From the NCBI RefSeq assembly GCF_039545795.1, contig NZ_CP154260.1, positions 2,237,001-2,301,000 on the forward strand: a stretch of DNA of 64,000 bases, given 5' to 3'. Positions within the stretch are counted from its first letter, which is position 1; each line of letters starts with the position of its first letter. The translations under genes were made by a program, and so were the position numbers. The DNA comes from Chitinophaga niabensis. Lineage in GTDB: Bacteria > Bacteroidota > Bacteroidia > Chitinophagales > Chitinophagaceae. Shown piece by piece: positions 24,552-34,123 of this stretch. The notes beneath the pieces are model-generated. The model was not told where the DNA came from and did not search any database. It saw nothing but the letters and a program-made list of their open reading frames with translations.

Positions 24552-26897
24552 ATGCCTAGAATTCTACACGTTATCCTCCTGTGTTGCTTAATGCCGTTCC
24601 TGGGCCATGCCCAGCAGGCTCCCAAAAGGGAACTACGCGGCGCATGGATAGCTACCTACTTAGGTATAGACTGGCCTAACCGTACGCAAACACCTGCGCA
24701 GCAAAGGGCCGCATTCATCACTATCGCAGATCACCACAAAGCTACCGGGCTCAATGTGTTATATGTACAGGTACGCAGCCAGTGCGATGCTATGTATAAC
24801 AGTCCTATAGAACCCTGGTCTGCCGACCTTACCGGCACACAGGGTGTTGCACCCAGTACTCCCTGGGACCCCATGGAATTTGCCATTGAAGAATGCCACA
24901 AACGCGGCATGGAATTCCATGCCTGGCTGAACCCTTACCGCGCAGTAGGTAATTCCGCCAACCTGCCGGTTTTTGCTGCTACCCACGTAGCTAAACAACA
25001 CCCGGAATGGCTGCTGAGCCAGGGTACTTTAAGGGTACTCGATCCCGGTCTGCCACAGGTAAGGGATTATATCACCACCGTGGTAAATGATATTGTTACC
25101 CGTTATGATGTAGATGGTATTCACTTTGATGATTATTTCTATCCGCCTTCCGCACCGGCCGGTACAACACCTTATAACGATTCTGCTTCCTTTGCCGCAG
25201 ACCCGCGGGGTTTCACGGTGAAGGCTGACTGGCGCAGGGATAATGTAAGCCTGCTGATCAAAAGGATCTACGACAGCATTCGCGCTATTAAACCATGGGT
25301 AAAGTTCGGCGTGTCTCCTTCCGGTATTTACAGGAATAGTACCAACCCTGCTATTGGTACGCCTACTTCGGGCCTTGAGCATTACACCACACTTTTTGCA
25401 GATACCCGCAAATGGTTACAGGAAGGCTGGGTGGATTATATCATGCCGCAGGTGTACTGGTACATCGGCCAGCCGGGTGCAAACTATGCCGCCATTGTGC
25501 CCTGGTGGAATAACAATGCTTACGGCCGCCATATCTATATCGGCATGGCAGGGTATAAGGTGAACGATGCTGCACAGGCAGCACCATGGATGGACCCTAA
25601 ACAGATCCCCAACGAAGTAAGAATGAACCGGGACAGCCAGTACACGAATATCTTCGGGCAGTCTATTTACAATACCTCCAGCCTGCGTTCCACTACACGT
25701 TTAGGTTTCAGGGATTCCCTGCGGCTGGATTTCTATAAAAAGCCGGCATTACAGCCGGTGATGTTGTGGCGCGATAATGTTGCGCCATCAGCACCTGTAG
25801 CTTTGAATGCTACACCTTACGGCCTGGATTCCGTTGCCTTAACCTGGACCAATACTGCCAGTATTACTGATGAAATGGATAAAGCCCGTCAGTTTGTGAT
25901 CTACCGTTCACAAGATCCGGTGATCGATACTACTTCTGCAGATAACATCCTCTTTATCACTACAAGGGACCAGACTACCTTTACAGATAAGAGCATTGTG
26001 CCTAATACCACTTATTATTATGCCGTAACGGCGGTGGACAGGTTTCACAATGAAAGCGGATTATCTAATCTCTCTGCTAACCAGGCCCCGGATATTCTTT
26101 GTCCTGGTGACCAGGAGTTAACGGCAGATGCATCCTGCACCGCTGCTTTGCCGGATTACCGCTCACTGGCTGTAGTGAATGATCCCAGAGGTGTGACGCT
26201 TACGCAGTTGCCCGCACCGGGGAGTGCTGTACAACATCATGATATCATTCGCCTGATTGCTACCAATGCAGGTGGCAAAGCGGATACCTGTTCTTTTGCC
26301 GTGATCGTGAAAGATACCATCCCGCCACAGATCACCGGCCTGGCTGCAGATCCTTTCATCATCGCCAATGCCAACAACCAGATGAAGGCGGTAACGCTGA
26401 ATTATACCGTAGCTGAATGTGGTGCTGTTACAAATGTAATCACCATTACCAGCAACGAAGCGGTGAATGGTGCACCTGACTGGGAAGTGATAGATGATCA
26501 TCACATCAGGCTGCGTGCGGAACGTAACATACTGGGTAACGGACGGATCTATACCATCAAAGTTACTGCTACAGATGCTGCGGGTAATGTAAGTACGCAA
26601 TCAACAGATGTACTGGTACCATCCAATAAACCATGGACGCATGGAGATGGCCTGGCAGTGGTTGCCATGCCTAATCCAACCCTTCACCAGTTTGTATTGC
26701 TGATGGCCAGCAAAGATCCGCAGCCGCTGACTATCAGGGTGTACAATAATAATGGTCAGCTGGTGGAAACCCGCAGTAATATTGCGCCGAACAGTCTTGT
26801 TAGGATCGGTGCCAATTATCACGGTGGTATCTACTATGCAGAGATCACGCAGGGTACTAAACGTCAGATATTGAAACTCCTCAAGTTAGGTAACTAA
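24552..26897 (+). CDS. T9SS-exported GHL10 (DUF187) glycoside-hydrolase-like protein
   Basis: 781 aa. A signal peptide (ending GHAQQ) is followed by a GHL10/DUF187 TIM-barrel domain, about residues 27-400. It has the family start RELRGAWIATYLGIDWP, the VDGIHFDDYFYP strand with acidic residues suited to catalysis, and a YIMPQVYWYIG strand. A fibronectin type III-like domain (about 415-515) and a HYR/Ig-like region come next. The last 80 residues are a type IX secretion sorting domain (MPNPTLHQF ... IRVYNNNGQLVE ... ILKLLKL). It should be secreted or anchored on the surface. GHL10 relatives act on peptidoglycan-like or polysaccharide substrates; the specificity here is unknown. Confidence 0.88.
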   Translation: MPRILHVILLCCLMPFLGHAQQAPKRELRGAWIATYLGIDWPNRTQTPAQQRAAFITIADHHKATGLNVLYVQVRSQCDAMYNSPIEPWSADLTGTQGVAPSTPWDPMEFAIEECHKRGMEFHAWLNPYRAVGNSANLPVFAATHVAKQHPEWLLSQGTLRVLDPGLPQVRDYITTVVNDIVTRYDVDGIHFDDYFYPPSAPAGTTPYNDSASFAADPRGFTVKADWRRDNVSLLIKRIYDSIRAIKPWVKFGVSPSGIYRNSTNPAIGTPTSGLEHYTTLFADTRKWLQEGWVDYIMPQVYWYIGQPGANYAAIVPWWNNNAYGRHIYIGMAGYKVNDAAQAAPWMDPKQIPNEVRMNRDSQYTNIFGQSIYNTSSLRSTTRLGFRDSLRLDFYKKPALQPVMLWRDNVAPSAPVALNATPYGLDSVALTWTNTASITDEMDKARQFVIYRSQDPVIDTTSADNILFITTRDQTTFTDKSIVPNTTYYYAVTAVDRFHNESGLSNLSANQAPDILCPGDQELTADASCTAALPDYRSLAVVNDPRGVTLTQLPAPGSAVQHHDIIRLIATNAGGKADTCSFAVIVKDTIPPQITGLAADPFIIANANNQMKAVTLNYTVAECGAVTNVITITSNEAVNGAPDWEVIDDHHIRLRAERNILGNGRIYTIKVTATDAAGNVSTQSTDVLVPSNKPWTHGDGLAVVAMPNPTLHQFVLLMASKDPQPLTIRVYNNNGQLVETRSNIAPNSLVRIGANYHGGIYYAEITQGTKRQILKLLKLGN

Positions 26898-26915
26898 CAG
26901 ATCTTTCTTACAGTA

Positions 26916-26948
26916 AAGGCTGCCTGTACATCCGGGCAGCCTTTTTTT
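26916..26948 (+). terminator. Intrinsic terminator after GHL10
   Basis: 9-bp stem AAGGCTGCC (26916-26924) with GGCAGCCTT (26935-26943), 10-nt loop, followed by TTTTTT. Confidence 0.85.
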
Positions 26949-26976
26949 TAAAAGGAAAACAGTATCTTCCAAACAT

Positions 26977-28254
26977 ATGCCAGCTGTTCACTTTTCAAAA
27001 CGCCAGATCTGGGTAGCCATTATGGCCGCCATCACCAGCTTTGCTGCCTACACTGCCATCTTTGCTTTCCGCAAAGCCTTCAATGTGGCGTCTTACAGCG
27101 GGCATACATTATTCGGCATGGATTTCAAAACCGTGCTGGTGGTAACACAGGTACTGGGTTATATGGCCAGTAAGTTCTATGGTATCCGTTTTATATCCGA
27201 ACTCAAACGGGTCCGCCGCCACTGGCTGATCATTGGATTAGTGGGGATCTCCTGGCTGGCCTGGCTTTTATTCGCGCTGTTACCTGCTCCCTATAATTTC
27301 TGGTGCCTCTTCCTGAATGGTTTTCCACTGGGTTTATTATGGGGTGTGGTGTTCTCTTATGTGGAAGGCCGCAGAACAACAGACCTTATCAGTGCAGCAC
27401 TGGCAGTGAGTTTCATCTTTGCATCAGGGCTTGCTAAAAGCACGGCGCAATGGGTGATGAACAGTTTTCATGTAACAGAATACTGGATGCCTTTTGTAGT
27501 GGGTTGCATCTTTATGCCGGCACTGTTCCTGTTTGTATTCCTGCTGGAAAAGATTCCTGCGCCGGACGAAGAAGATGTGGCGCAAAGGATGCACCGGCAG
27601 CCGATGTTGAAGGAGGACAGGAAGGCTTTGCTGAAAGATTTTTTACCTGGCATTGTTGTACTCGTGATCATCTACATCCTTGTAACCATCTTAAGGGAAG
27701 TAAGGGATAATTTCATGGCGGATATGTGGCGGGAATCCGGTGAAGTGTTCCAGGCGGGTGTGTTTGCCAAAACAGAAACCTCTATCTCTATCATCATCCT
27801 GGTATTGATTGCCGTGATGATCTGGTTAAGGAACAGCTTTACCGCATTCATGCTGGCCCAGTGCATTATGCTTGCGGGTTTTATCATCTCACTTATTACT
27901 ACCTGGTTATACGCACAGCAGCAGCTGCCGATGTATCACTGGATGCTCTTTGTTGGTTTAGGCCTGTACATGGTCTACATCCCCTTTAACAGCATCCTGT
28001 TCGACAGGTTCATTGCTGCATTCCGGTTTGCAGGGAATGTAGGTTTTCTGATCTATATCGCGGACTCTTTCGGATACCTGGGAAGTGTAGGTGTTATGCT
28101 CGCTAAAACTGTGTTACACATACAGACTAACTGGCTGCATTTCTATATGAAATTAGTGATGGTCACAGGGATAACAGGTGTGGTGGGAACCATTGCCTCC
28201 ATGTTATATTTTATGCGCAAAATGCATCAGTATCAAAGTGATCAGCGCCGGTAA
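26977..28254 (+). CDS. DUF5690-type multipass membrane protein (MFS-like)
   Basis: 425 aa with about 11-12 hydrophobic segments in two six-helix halves and a central hydrophilic loop (AQRMHRQPMLKEDRKALLKD). This is an MFS-like layout. The N-terminus (ITSFAAYTAIFAFRKAFNVA) fits DUF5690 as I know it. Substrate unknown. The last 51 nt overlap the end of the convergent DUF1304 gene on the other strand, so the two mRNAs share antisense sequence and no terminator fits between them. Confidence 0.7.
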   Translation: MPAVHFSKRQIWVAIMAAITSFAAYTAIFAFRKAFNVASYSGHTLFGMDFKTVLVVTQVLGYMASKFYGIRFISELKRVRRHWLIIGLVGISWLAWLLFALLPAPYNFWCLFLNGFPLGLLWGVVFSYVEGRRTTDLISAALAVSFIFASGLAKSTAQWVMNSFHVTEYWMPFVVGCIFMPALFLFVFLLEKIPAPDEEDVAQRMHRQPMLKEDRKALLKDFLPGIVVLVIIYILVTILREVRDNFMADMWRESGEVFQAGVFAKTETSISIIILVLIAVMIWLRNSFTAFMLAQCIMLAGFIISLITTWLYAQQQLPMYHWMLFVGLGLYMVYIPFNSILFDRFIAAFRFAGNVGFLIYIADSFGYLGSVGVMLAKTVLHIQTNWLHFYMKLVMVTGITGVVGTIASMLYFMRKMHQYQSDQRR

Positions 28255-28575
28255 GGCCTGCACATAGAAGATCTTTTTACTGGCGGTGGCTGCACCATAG
28301 ATCCCCGCAACAATCACACAGGAAAGGAAGAATACCGCTACGTTGAATGCCCAGTGATGATCCTGTATGCAGAGGCTCCAGATCAAACCTGCGGCGAGGA
28401 AACCGTTATATAATCCCTGGTTGGCAGCCAGTACTTTGGTAGGTTCAAAGAGATGTTTGGGAATAGAGGAGAAGGACTTAGGGCCTTTGGTGGTCCAGGC
28501 AAACATTTCCAGCCAGAGGATGTACAGGTGAATGAAAGCCACCAGGCCAATGAGGATCATAACAATGATGTGCAT
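28204..28575 (-). CDS. DUF1304 small membrane protein
   Basis: 123 aa with four hydrophobic helices. The family signature is visible: an N-terminal helix with FIHLYILWLEMFAW, then LAANQGLYNGFLAAGL and a C-terminal helix (FYVQALPALITLIL). The function of DUF1304 is unknown. It converges on DUF5690 with a 51-nt tail overlap and diverges from the FtsX permease across 152 nt that contain a possible operator. Confidence 0.85.
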   Translation of the reverse strand: MHIIVMILIGLVAFIHLYILWLEMFAWTTKGPKSFSSIPKHLFEPTKVLAANQGLYNGFLAAGLIWSLCIQDHHWAFNVAVFFLSCVIVAGIYGAATASKKIFYVQALPALITLILMHFAHKI

Positions 28576-28604
28576 ATGGTTCTTTTGCCAGCGAATATAA
28601 TCAA

Positions 28605-28642
28605 TGTTCGGAACCGGACACTTTATGTATCATAAGCGGACA
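28605..28642. promoter_or_regulatory. Possible operator: three half-sites related to CGGACA
   Basis: TGTTCGG (28605-28611) and CCGGACA (28614-28620) form a near-perfect inverted repeat. A second CGGACA (28637-28642) repeats the first (28615-28620) at a 22-bp period. The site is in the divergent region between DUF1304 and the FtsX permease, 86 nt before the permease start. The binding protein is unknown. Confidence 0.3.
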
Positions 28643-28727
28643 TGGTGGGAATGTTAATTGTTTGGCAATTAATTGATTATAATTTGACCCGCTTTTTGTA
28701 GTGCAAAGCAATACAATCCTTAACCTC

Positions 28728-31136
28728 ATGCTGTACAATAACCTGAAGATCGCTTTCCGTTCCCTTTGGCGGAAGAAATCATTTTCCCTGCTGAACATTC
28801 TTGGCCTGGCTATTGGTGTAGCCGCCAGCCTGTTGATCTTTTCCGTGATCCGGAATGAAATGAGCTATGATGACTATCACGCAAAAAAAGACAGGGTCTT
28901 CAGGGTGACCACTACCATTAAAAGCAGGAGTAACGGAGAAGTAGTAGCCTGGGAGCCCAATGTGCCTAATGCTTTGCCCGAAGCCCTCCGGAACGATTTT
29001 CCGCAATTTGAGCAGGTGGCTTCCTTATGGTTCATAGGGCAGGCCCAATTTTATATTCCGGGTAAAGAAGAGAAAAGATTTAAAGAGGGTGAGGGACTTG
29101 CCTGGGCGGATCCCGCTTTGTTTGAGATGTTGGATTTTACCTGGCTGGCAGGTAATGCACGGGAACTGAAAGACCCTAATACAGCGGTGATCACAGAAAG
29201 CGTTGCAAAATTATTTTTCGGTGGGAATGAGCAAGCTATTGGCAAAATTATCCAGTTATATTCTTTTCGTATCCCCCTGAAAGTAGCAGGGGTATTTAAA
29301 GACCTGCCGGGGAATACAGATCTCCGGCTCAGGATCTGCCCTTCTGTGGCAACTCTAAGGAAAGAACAGCCGGATATGTTTCGCGATTGGAATGGTTTAA
29401 ATGATCATGCCTTATACGTGCTCCTGAAAGAAGGAGTTAAGCCGGAAACAATGGTAAAGCAGTTGCCCGCCTTTGTAAAGAAGTATTACAACGAAGAGCA
29501 GCGTGATCCGCATAACTATAGTACGCTGGGCCTGCAGTCCTTAAAGAATATACACCTGGATAAAAATTTCAGGGTACCAACAGGGAGTGCTATTTCTACC
29601 CGGGAACTATGGTCCATTGGATTGATCGGTGTATTTTTACTCCTGGTGGCCTGCATCAATTTCATCAACCTGGCCACTGCGCAATCTATCAGCAGGGCCA
29701 AAGAGATAGGTGTCCGTAAAGTACTTGGAAGCAACCGTGCACAATTGTTGCACCAGTTCCTGAATGAAACCGCGGTGATCACTTTCTTTTCCCTGATCCT
29801 GGGTGTAATGATCGCTATGGCTGCTTTACAGCCTCTGGGCCGGTTAATAGACCGGGAGCTTAGCTTTAATCATCCTTCTGTAATATTGTTCCTGCTTACC
29901 ATTGGCGTGGTGGTAACATTGCTTGCCGGATTTTATCCGGCAGTAGTACTCTCTGGTTTTAACCCCATTGCAGCTATCAAAAGCAGGATCAGCACCCGCG
30001 CCATTGGAGGCATTTCTTTGCGCAGGGGATTAGTAGTAGTGCAATTTGTGATTGCACAACTACTGGTGATAGGAACACTGGTAGTAGTGCAGCAAATGAA
30101 ATACTTCCGTGAAAAGCCCATGGGTTTTGATAAAGAATCTACGGTACTGGTTAATCTGCCGAGCGACAGTACTTTAGCCACCCGTTACAATTACCTTAAA
30201 ACCCGCCTCGCATCTATCCGTGGCGTAGAAAACGTATCGCTTTGCATGGATGGGCCTTCTAACAGGTGGGGCTGGCAGTCCGACTTCTATTTCGAAAATT
30301 CAGCTGAAAAGCAACCCTTCCTGGCCTCCCGGATGTTTGGGGACAGCAGTTATCTTGAAACTTTCGGGATTGCAATGCAGGCAGGCAGAAAACCATTCCG
30401 AAGTGATACTACGGAAGAAGTGATGGTGAATGAAACCATGGTGAGGAAATTAGGATTGTCATCGCCGGAAGCTATATTGGGAAAAACAGTTTCGTTCAAT
30501 AATTCCGGTAAAATGCCGGTAGTAGGCGTGTTCAGGGATTTCAATAACAGATCGCTGCGGGATGAGATCAAACCTATGATCCTGCTTTCAGGCAATTATT
30601 ATGAATTTGTGGCGCTGCAGATCCGCCCGGAACAAATGCCGGCCACATTGCCCGAAGTTCAAAAGGTATTTACAGAAGTATATCCCACCTATATGTATGA
30701 TCTTACTTACATGGATGAAAGGGTTGGGGCTTATTATAAAGCAGAAGCTATAACAGGCCTGTTGTTCCAGGTCTTTGCCTTTCTGGCTGTATTTATCTCC
30801 TGCCTGGGCTTGTACGGCCTGGTTTCCTTTATGGCAGTACAGAAAACAAAAGAAGTGGGGGTGCGGAAAGTACTGGGGGCCTCTGTACAAAGTATTGTCT
30901 ATCTCTTCTCAAAAGAGTTCACCGTTCTAATAGGTATCGCTTTTTTGATCTCCGCACCATTGGGTTATTATTTTATGCATGGATGGCTGGAAGATTTTCA
31001 TTACCACATTGATTTGGGCTGGGGAGTGTTTGCATGCGCCATCGCTTTATCCATTGGCATTGCGTGGATAACAGTAGGGTATAAGGCTGTGAATGCTGCT
31101 ATTGCTAATCCTGTAAAAAGTTTGCGCGCAGAATAA
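28728..31136 (+). CDS. FtsX/MacB-type ABC transporter permease
   Basis: 802 aa from ATG 28728 (MLYNNLKIAFRSLWRKK); the longer frame begins at a GTG (28701) and is less likely. Layout: one N-terminal helix, MacB-like periplasmic domain (to about 280), three-helix FtsX core (ARAKEIGVRKVLGSNRAQLL-type motif around 335-350), a second periplasmic domain (about 455-670), and a second FtsX core (KEVGVRKVLGASVQSIVYLF). This is the standard Bacteroidota double-FtsX permease. No ATPase gene is adjacent, so it must pair with one encoded elsewhere. Function: export or sensing of peptides or lipids is typical for the superfamily. Confidence 0.88.
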   Translation: MLYNNLKIAFRSLWRKKSFSLLNILGLAIGVAASLLIFSVIRNEMSYDDYHAKKDRVFRVTTTIKSRSNGEVVAWEPNVPNALPEALRNDFPQFEQVASLWFIGQAQFYIPGKEEKRFKEGEGLAWADPALFEMLDFTWLAGNARELKDPNTAVITESVAKLFFGGNEQAIGKIIQLYSFRIPLKVAGVFKDLPGNTDLRLRICPSVATLRKEQPDMFRDWNGLNDHALYVLLKEGVKPETMVKQLPAFVKKYYNEEQRDPHNYSTLGLQSLKNIHLDKNFRVPTGSAISTRELWSIGLIGVFLLLVACINFINLATAQSISRAKEIGVRKVLGSNRAQLLHQFLNETAVITFFSLILGVMIAMAALQPLGRLIDRELSFNHPSVILFLLTIGVVVTLLAGFYPAVVLSGFNPIAAIKSRISTRAIGGISLRRGLVVVQFVIAQLLVIGTLVVVQQMKYFREKPMGFDKESTVLVNLPSDSTLATRYNYLKTRLASIRGVENVSLCMDGPSNRWGWQSDFYFENSAEKQPFLASRMFGDSSYLETFGIAMQAGRKPFRSDTTEEVMVNETMVRKLGLSSPEAILGKTVSFNNSGKMPVVGVFRDFNNRSLRDEIKPMILLSGNYYEFVALQIRPEQMPATLPEVQKVFTEVYPTYMYDLTYMDERVGAYYKAEAITGLLFQVFAFLAVFISCLGLYGLVSFMAVQKTKEVGVRKVLGASVQSIVYLFSKEFTVLIGIAFLISAPLGYYFMHGWLEDFHYHIDLGWGVFACAIALSIGIAWITVGYKAVNAAIANPVKSLRAE

Positions 31137-31141
31137 AAAAT

Positions 31142-31177
31142 AACCCGCAGGTTTCGCCTGCGGGTTGGAGTATTATT
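31142..31177. terminator. Terminator hairpin between convergent permease and GDPD genes
   Basis: Perfect 10-bp stem AACCCGCAGG (31142-31151) with CCTGCGGGTT (31157-31166) and 5-nt loop. The minus strand has a strong T-tract after it (from the A-run 31135-31140); the plus strand has a weaker one (TATTATTTTTT). Confidence 0.8.
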
Positions 31178-32090
31178 TTTTACCGAAGAACTTCTGTTTC
31201 TCACTCTTAGCCGGCAATAAAGGTTTAATAGCCTCCGCCGCTTCAATGGAAAGGTCTGCTTCTATAAAACTGGCGCCATCCTTAATAATATCCTGGAAGA
31301 TCTTTTTACGCTGTGCTGCATCAGGCAGTTTGTCTGAACTGGAGGCAGTGGAAATAAAGCACATTACCCCGCGTTTATTCAGCTCAGCATATAATGGTTT
31401 CAGCTCCGGTTTGTTATCCGGGCCTACATAAGCCATCATATGTGTAAAGGGTACCCTGGCTGCTTCATATTCTTCCAATGCTTTCTGTGTTTTCACAAAA
31501 GCTTCGAAAAAGATATCCTTGTTGCGTTCATGATAATAAACGGCTTCTTTGGCAGAATGTACTGTTACCATCACGTACCCTTCCGCGTTATTCCTTCTGA
31601 TAATGGCCAGTGTGGTGTCGAAAGGCACATCTTTTTTATCCAGGCTCAATACTGTTTTCCCTTTTGCCCACCTGATCGCTTCTTCCAAAGTAGGAATGCG
31701 GGCTTTGGTAACATTGCCATCCACATCTTTCAGGTAAAGTTGTTTGAGTTCTGCCAGCGTGTAATCACCTACTTTGCCTTTGCCGGTAGTAGTGCGCTCC
31801 AGTGTGGCATCATGCATTAATACGGGTACGCCGTCTTTTGAAAGGCGCGGATCTATTTCAAACATCGCAGGTGTATGGCGCAGCGTATTGGCAAATGCTT
31901 CTATGCTGTTTTCCGGGTAACCTTTGTTGATGCCGCCACGGTGGCCGCTGATAAAAGGAACATCTTTACCGGTGTATTTAAAGAAGGCCCGCAGCTCCTG
32001 TGCGTTTTTGATCTTCAGTACATGCATCTTTTGTGCCTGTACATGCATGGATAGTGAGAGGGCCATCCCTATAACGAATATTCTTTTCAT
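31173..32090 (-). CDS. Exported glycerophosphodiester phosphodiesterase (GDPD)
   Basis: 305 aa with a signal peptide ending HVQAQ. GDPD motifs are clear: GHRGG with the catalytic His, PENSIEAF, FEIDPRLSKDGVPVLMHD (metal-binding E and D, second catalytic His), then the barrel strands (TVLSLDKKD). The enzyme splits glycerophosphodiesters into glycerol 3-phosphate and an alcohol, here in the periplasm. It is the last gene of the six-gene minus-strand operon: its ATG overlaps the phosphatase stop by 4 nt, and a terminator follows. Confidence 0.88.
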   Translation of the reverse strand: MKRIFVIGMALSLSMHVQAQKMHVLKIKNAQELRAFFKYTGKDVPFISGHRGGINKGYPENSIEAFANTLRHTPAMFEIDPRLSKDGVPVLMHDATLERTTTGKGKVGDYTLAELKQLYLKDVDGNVTKARIPTLEEAIRWAKGKTVLSLDKKDVPFDTTLAIIRRNNAEGYVMVTVHSAKEAVYYHERNKDIFFEAFVKTQKALEEYEAARVPFTHMMAYVGPDNKPELKPLYAELNKRGVMCFISTASSSDKLPDAAQRKKIFQDIIKDGASFIEADLSIEAAEAIKPLLPAKSEKQKFFGKK

Positions 32091-32686
32091 AGTTTTGAAT
32101 TAAGATGTTGTAAAGTGAAATCACCTTCCGCAGAAAGCGTGAACATGGTGATGGAGGCATTTTCCTGCACCAGCATCCGGTAGTTCTTCAATGGCATGCC
32201 TAATTTGTGGGCAAGGTATAAACGGTTCACACCATTGTGCGCAGCCACGAGGATGTTGCCGGAAGTATAACGTAAACGCAGTTCCCGGAAGAAATCGTCC
32301 ACCCGGGTAACTATCTCCATCCCTGATTCGCCGGTACCGCCTGCTTTATATTTTGCAGGGTCTGCCATCCAATTGTTCCAGAGCGAGGCATTCTCAGCAA
32401 TGAATTCTTCCTTCGTCTTTTTTTCCCAGCTGCCAAAGTCCGCTTCAATAAGGCGGGCGTCCTTTGTTACATGGGTGCCGCCGGTAGCAATGTTGGCAGT
32501 CATAAAAGCTCTTTCCAAGGGGGAGGAATAAACGCCATCGAACGTAATGCCCTTTAACTGCTCTTTTACGGCTTCTGCCTGCCGGATGCCTGTGGCTGTC
32601 AGGGAGATGTCCGTTCTGCCGCAATAGCGGTTGTTATCCGCATTCCAGGCGGTTTGTCCGTGTCTCAGTAAATAAACGTTAAGCAT
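32087..32686 (-). CDS. Histidine phosphatase family protein (phosphoglycerate-mutase-like)
   Basis: 199 aa, cytoplasmic. It has the N-terminal phosphohistidine motif LLRHGQTAWN, the conserved YSSPLERA, the acid residue segment LIEADFGSWE and the second His in LVAAHNGV. Small members of this branch dephosphorylate sugar phosphates, alpha-ribazole phosphate or similar compounds. It overlaps both operon neighbours (8 nt with the FGGY kinase, 4 nt with GDPD), so a role in the same pathway, such as clearing a toxic phosphorylated intermediate, is inferred. Confidence 0.88.
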   Translation of the reverse strand: MLNVYLLRHGQTAWNADNNRYCGRTDISLTATGIRQAEAVKEQLKGITFDGVYSSPLERAFMTANIATGGTHVTKDARLIEADFGSWEKKTKEEFIAENASLWNNWMADPAKYKAGGTGESGMEIVTRVDDFFRELRLRYTSGNILVAAHNGVNRLYLAHKLGMPLKNYRMLVQENASITMFTLSAEGDFTLQHLNSKL

Positions 32687-34118
32687 ATGTATGATCGGGT
32701 ATGTATCCTTTTTCCTGTAATGTTGAAATAAATGCCTGGTAGCTGCTGTTGTAAGCCCGGGCTAACGCGGCATCCGGGTTAACCTGTTTCTCCGTTTGCG
32801 TCATAGCGGCTGCCGCTTCCATGATAGAGGAGAAATTTGTTTTAGATGCTGCCAGTATAGCGGCGCCGGAAGCGCCGGTAACATATTTCATTTTATAAAT
32901 GGGCAGGTTCAGCACATTACTGCGGATAGTGAGCCAGGTTTCACTATTACTGGCACCTCCTGCAGTAAATACGGCTTTCACCTTTTCGCCGGATAACTGT
33001 TCAATCACTTCGTATGCATACCGCTCAATGTAAGCCACGCCTTCCATGCTGGCGGCGAAGCGGGCTGCATCAGGCAGGCCTGCTGTTTCAAATCCTTTTG
33101 CCTGCGGCGCTACGAAAGGGAAACGTTCTCCCTGTTGCAGCAGCGGGTAAATGAGATGGCCGGTAGGGATCAGTTTGGCTGCGGCTTCATTCAGCGCATC
33201 CAGGTTGCCGGGAAAGTTTTTGCTTACCCAGTCTGCTCCTGTATTGCTGGCACCGCCGGGCATCCAGAAACCTTCCGGGTGACGGTGGCAGTACAGCCTG
33301 CCTTCCGGATCGCGGATCTCCGAGGTGGTTACACCTTTCACCACCAGCGTAGTACCAATGGTGGTGTTCCAGTCTCCCGGGTTCACAGCACCGGAGGCGA
33401 TCTGCGAAGCACAACCGTCCGTCATGCCCGCTACTACCACCACATTGTCAGAAAGCCCCAGCATTTGCTGCAGGTCCTTACCCAGCCGGCCAACCGGTGT
33501 TCCGGAAGCCACTACATCCTGTAACCATTCTTCCCGGATGGGCAATGTTTCCCAAATATATTCAGGCCAGCGTTGCGCCGCTACATCGTAACCGGATTTT
33601 AACACATTGGTAAAGTCGGTCACGTCATAATTGCCGCAAAGTTTTCCCGTAATAAAATCTGCTGCGTGAATGAATTTGTGTAACTGCGCTGCTTTTTCCG
33701 GGTAATGATTGATAAACCACAGCATTTTGGGAAGTCCGCTGGTGGTATTAAATGCCGTATAGCCTTGTGGGTGGTATTGCAGGGCCTTCTCTTTGCAAAG
33801 TGTGCCTTCCGCAGTTTGCCTGCCATCGCTGTACATGATGGCATTGTGCAAAGGTGTGTATTGCTTATCAACAGGGATCACCGTACCGGAAGTGGAGGTA
33901 ACGGCAATAGCCCTGATGTTACTTTTATCTTTGCCGGACAGCAGGAGTTGCAGCGAGCGCAAACACGCATCCCACCATTCAGCGGGAGATTGTTCTTCTC
34001 TTGATCCGGCGCTTAAGGGAAATTGCTCTTCCTCGCTGGCCAGTAAATTACCTGCCGCATCCATCAGCACTACCCTGGCACCCTGTGTGCCGATATCTAT
34101 CCCTATAAAACTATCCAT
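32679..34118 (-). CDS. FGGY-family carbohydrate kinase (pentulose/xylulokinase-like)
   Basis: 479 aa from ATG 34118 (MDSFIGIDIGTQGARV); the frame is open to 34163, but that start overlaps the upstream gene by 40 nt. It has the FGGY N-terminal ATPase fold: phosphate 1 loop DIGTQGARVV, ITSTSGT-like stretch, catalytic region TTSGLPKMLW, second phosphate loop WNTTIGTTLVVKG, and adenosine motif FTAGGASNSETW. It resembles xylulokinase/ribulokinase-type enzymes, but the substrate cannot be read from the sequence. Second of two FGGY kinases in tandem, 5 nt after the first. Confidence 0.85.
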   Translation of the reverse strand: MDSFIGIDIGTQGARVVLMDAAGNLLASEEEQFPLSAGSREEQSPAEWWDACLRSLQLLLSGKDKSNIRAIAVTSTSGTVIPVDKQYTPLHNAIMYSDGRQTAEGTLCKEKALQYHPQGYTAFNTTSGLPKMLWFINHYPEKAAQLHKFIHAADFITGKLCGNYDVTDFTNVLKSGYDVAAQRWPEYIWETLPIREEWLQDVVASGTPVGRLGKDLQQMLGLSDNVVVVAGMTDGCASQIASGAVNPGDWNTTIGTTLVVKGVTTSEIRDPEGRLYCHRHPEGFWMPGGASNTGADWVSKNFPGNLDALNEAAAKLIPTGHLIYPLLQQGERFPFVAPQAKGFETAGLPDAARFAASMEGVAYIERYAYEVIEQLSGEKVKAVFTAGGASNSETWLTIRSNVLNLPIYKMKYVTGASGAAILAASKTNFSSIMEAAAAMTQTEKQVNPDAALARAYNSSYQAFISTLQEKGYIPDHTYA

Positions 34119-34123
34119 ACTAT

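Noticed and set aside
24906..24923. 18-bp perfect palindrome GGCATGGAATTCCATGCC inside the GHL10 gene
   Set aside because: It is short and encodes a G-M-E-F-H-A-W stretch that is conserved in the protein family, so protein constraint explains it.
28650..28685. Sigma-54-like promoter (TTGGCA ... TTGAT) before the FtsX permease
   Set aside because: The GG-to-GC spacing is one base short and the essential GC of the -12 element is GA.
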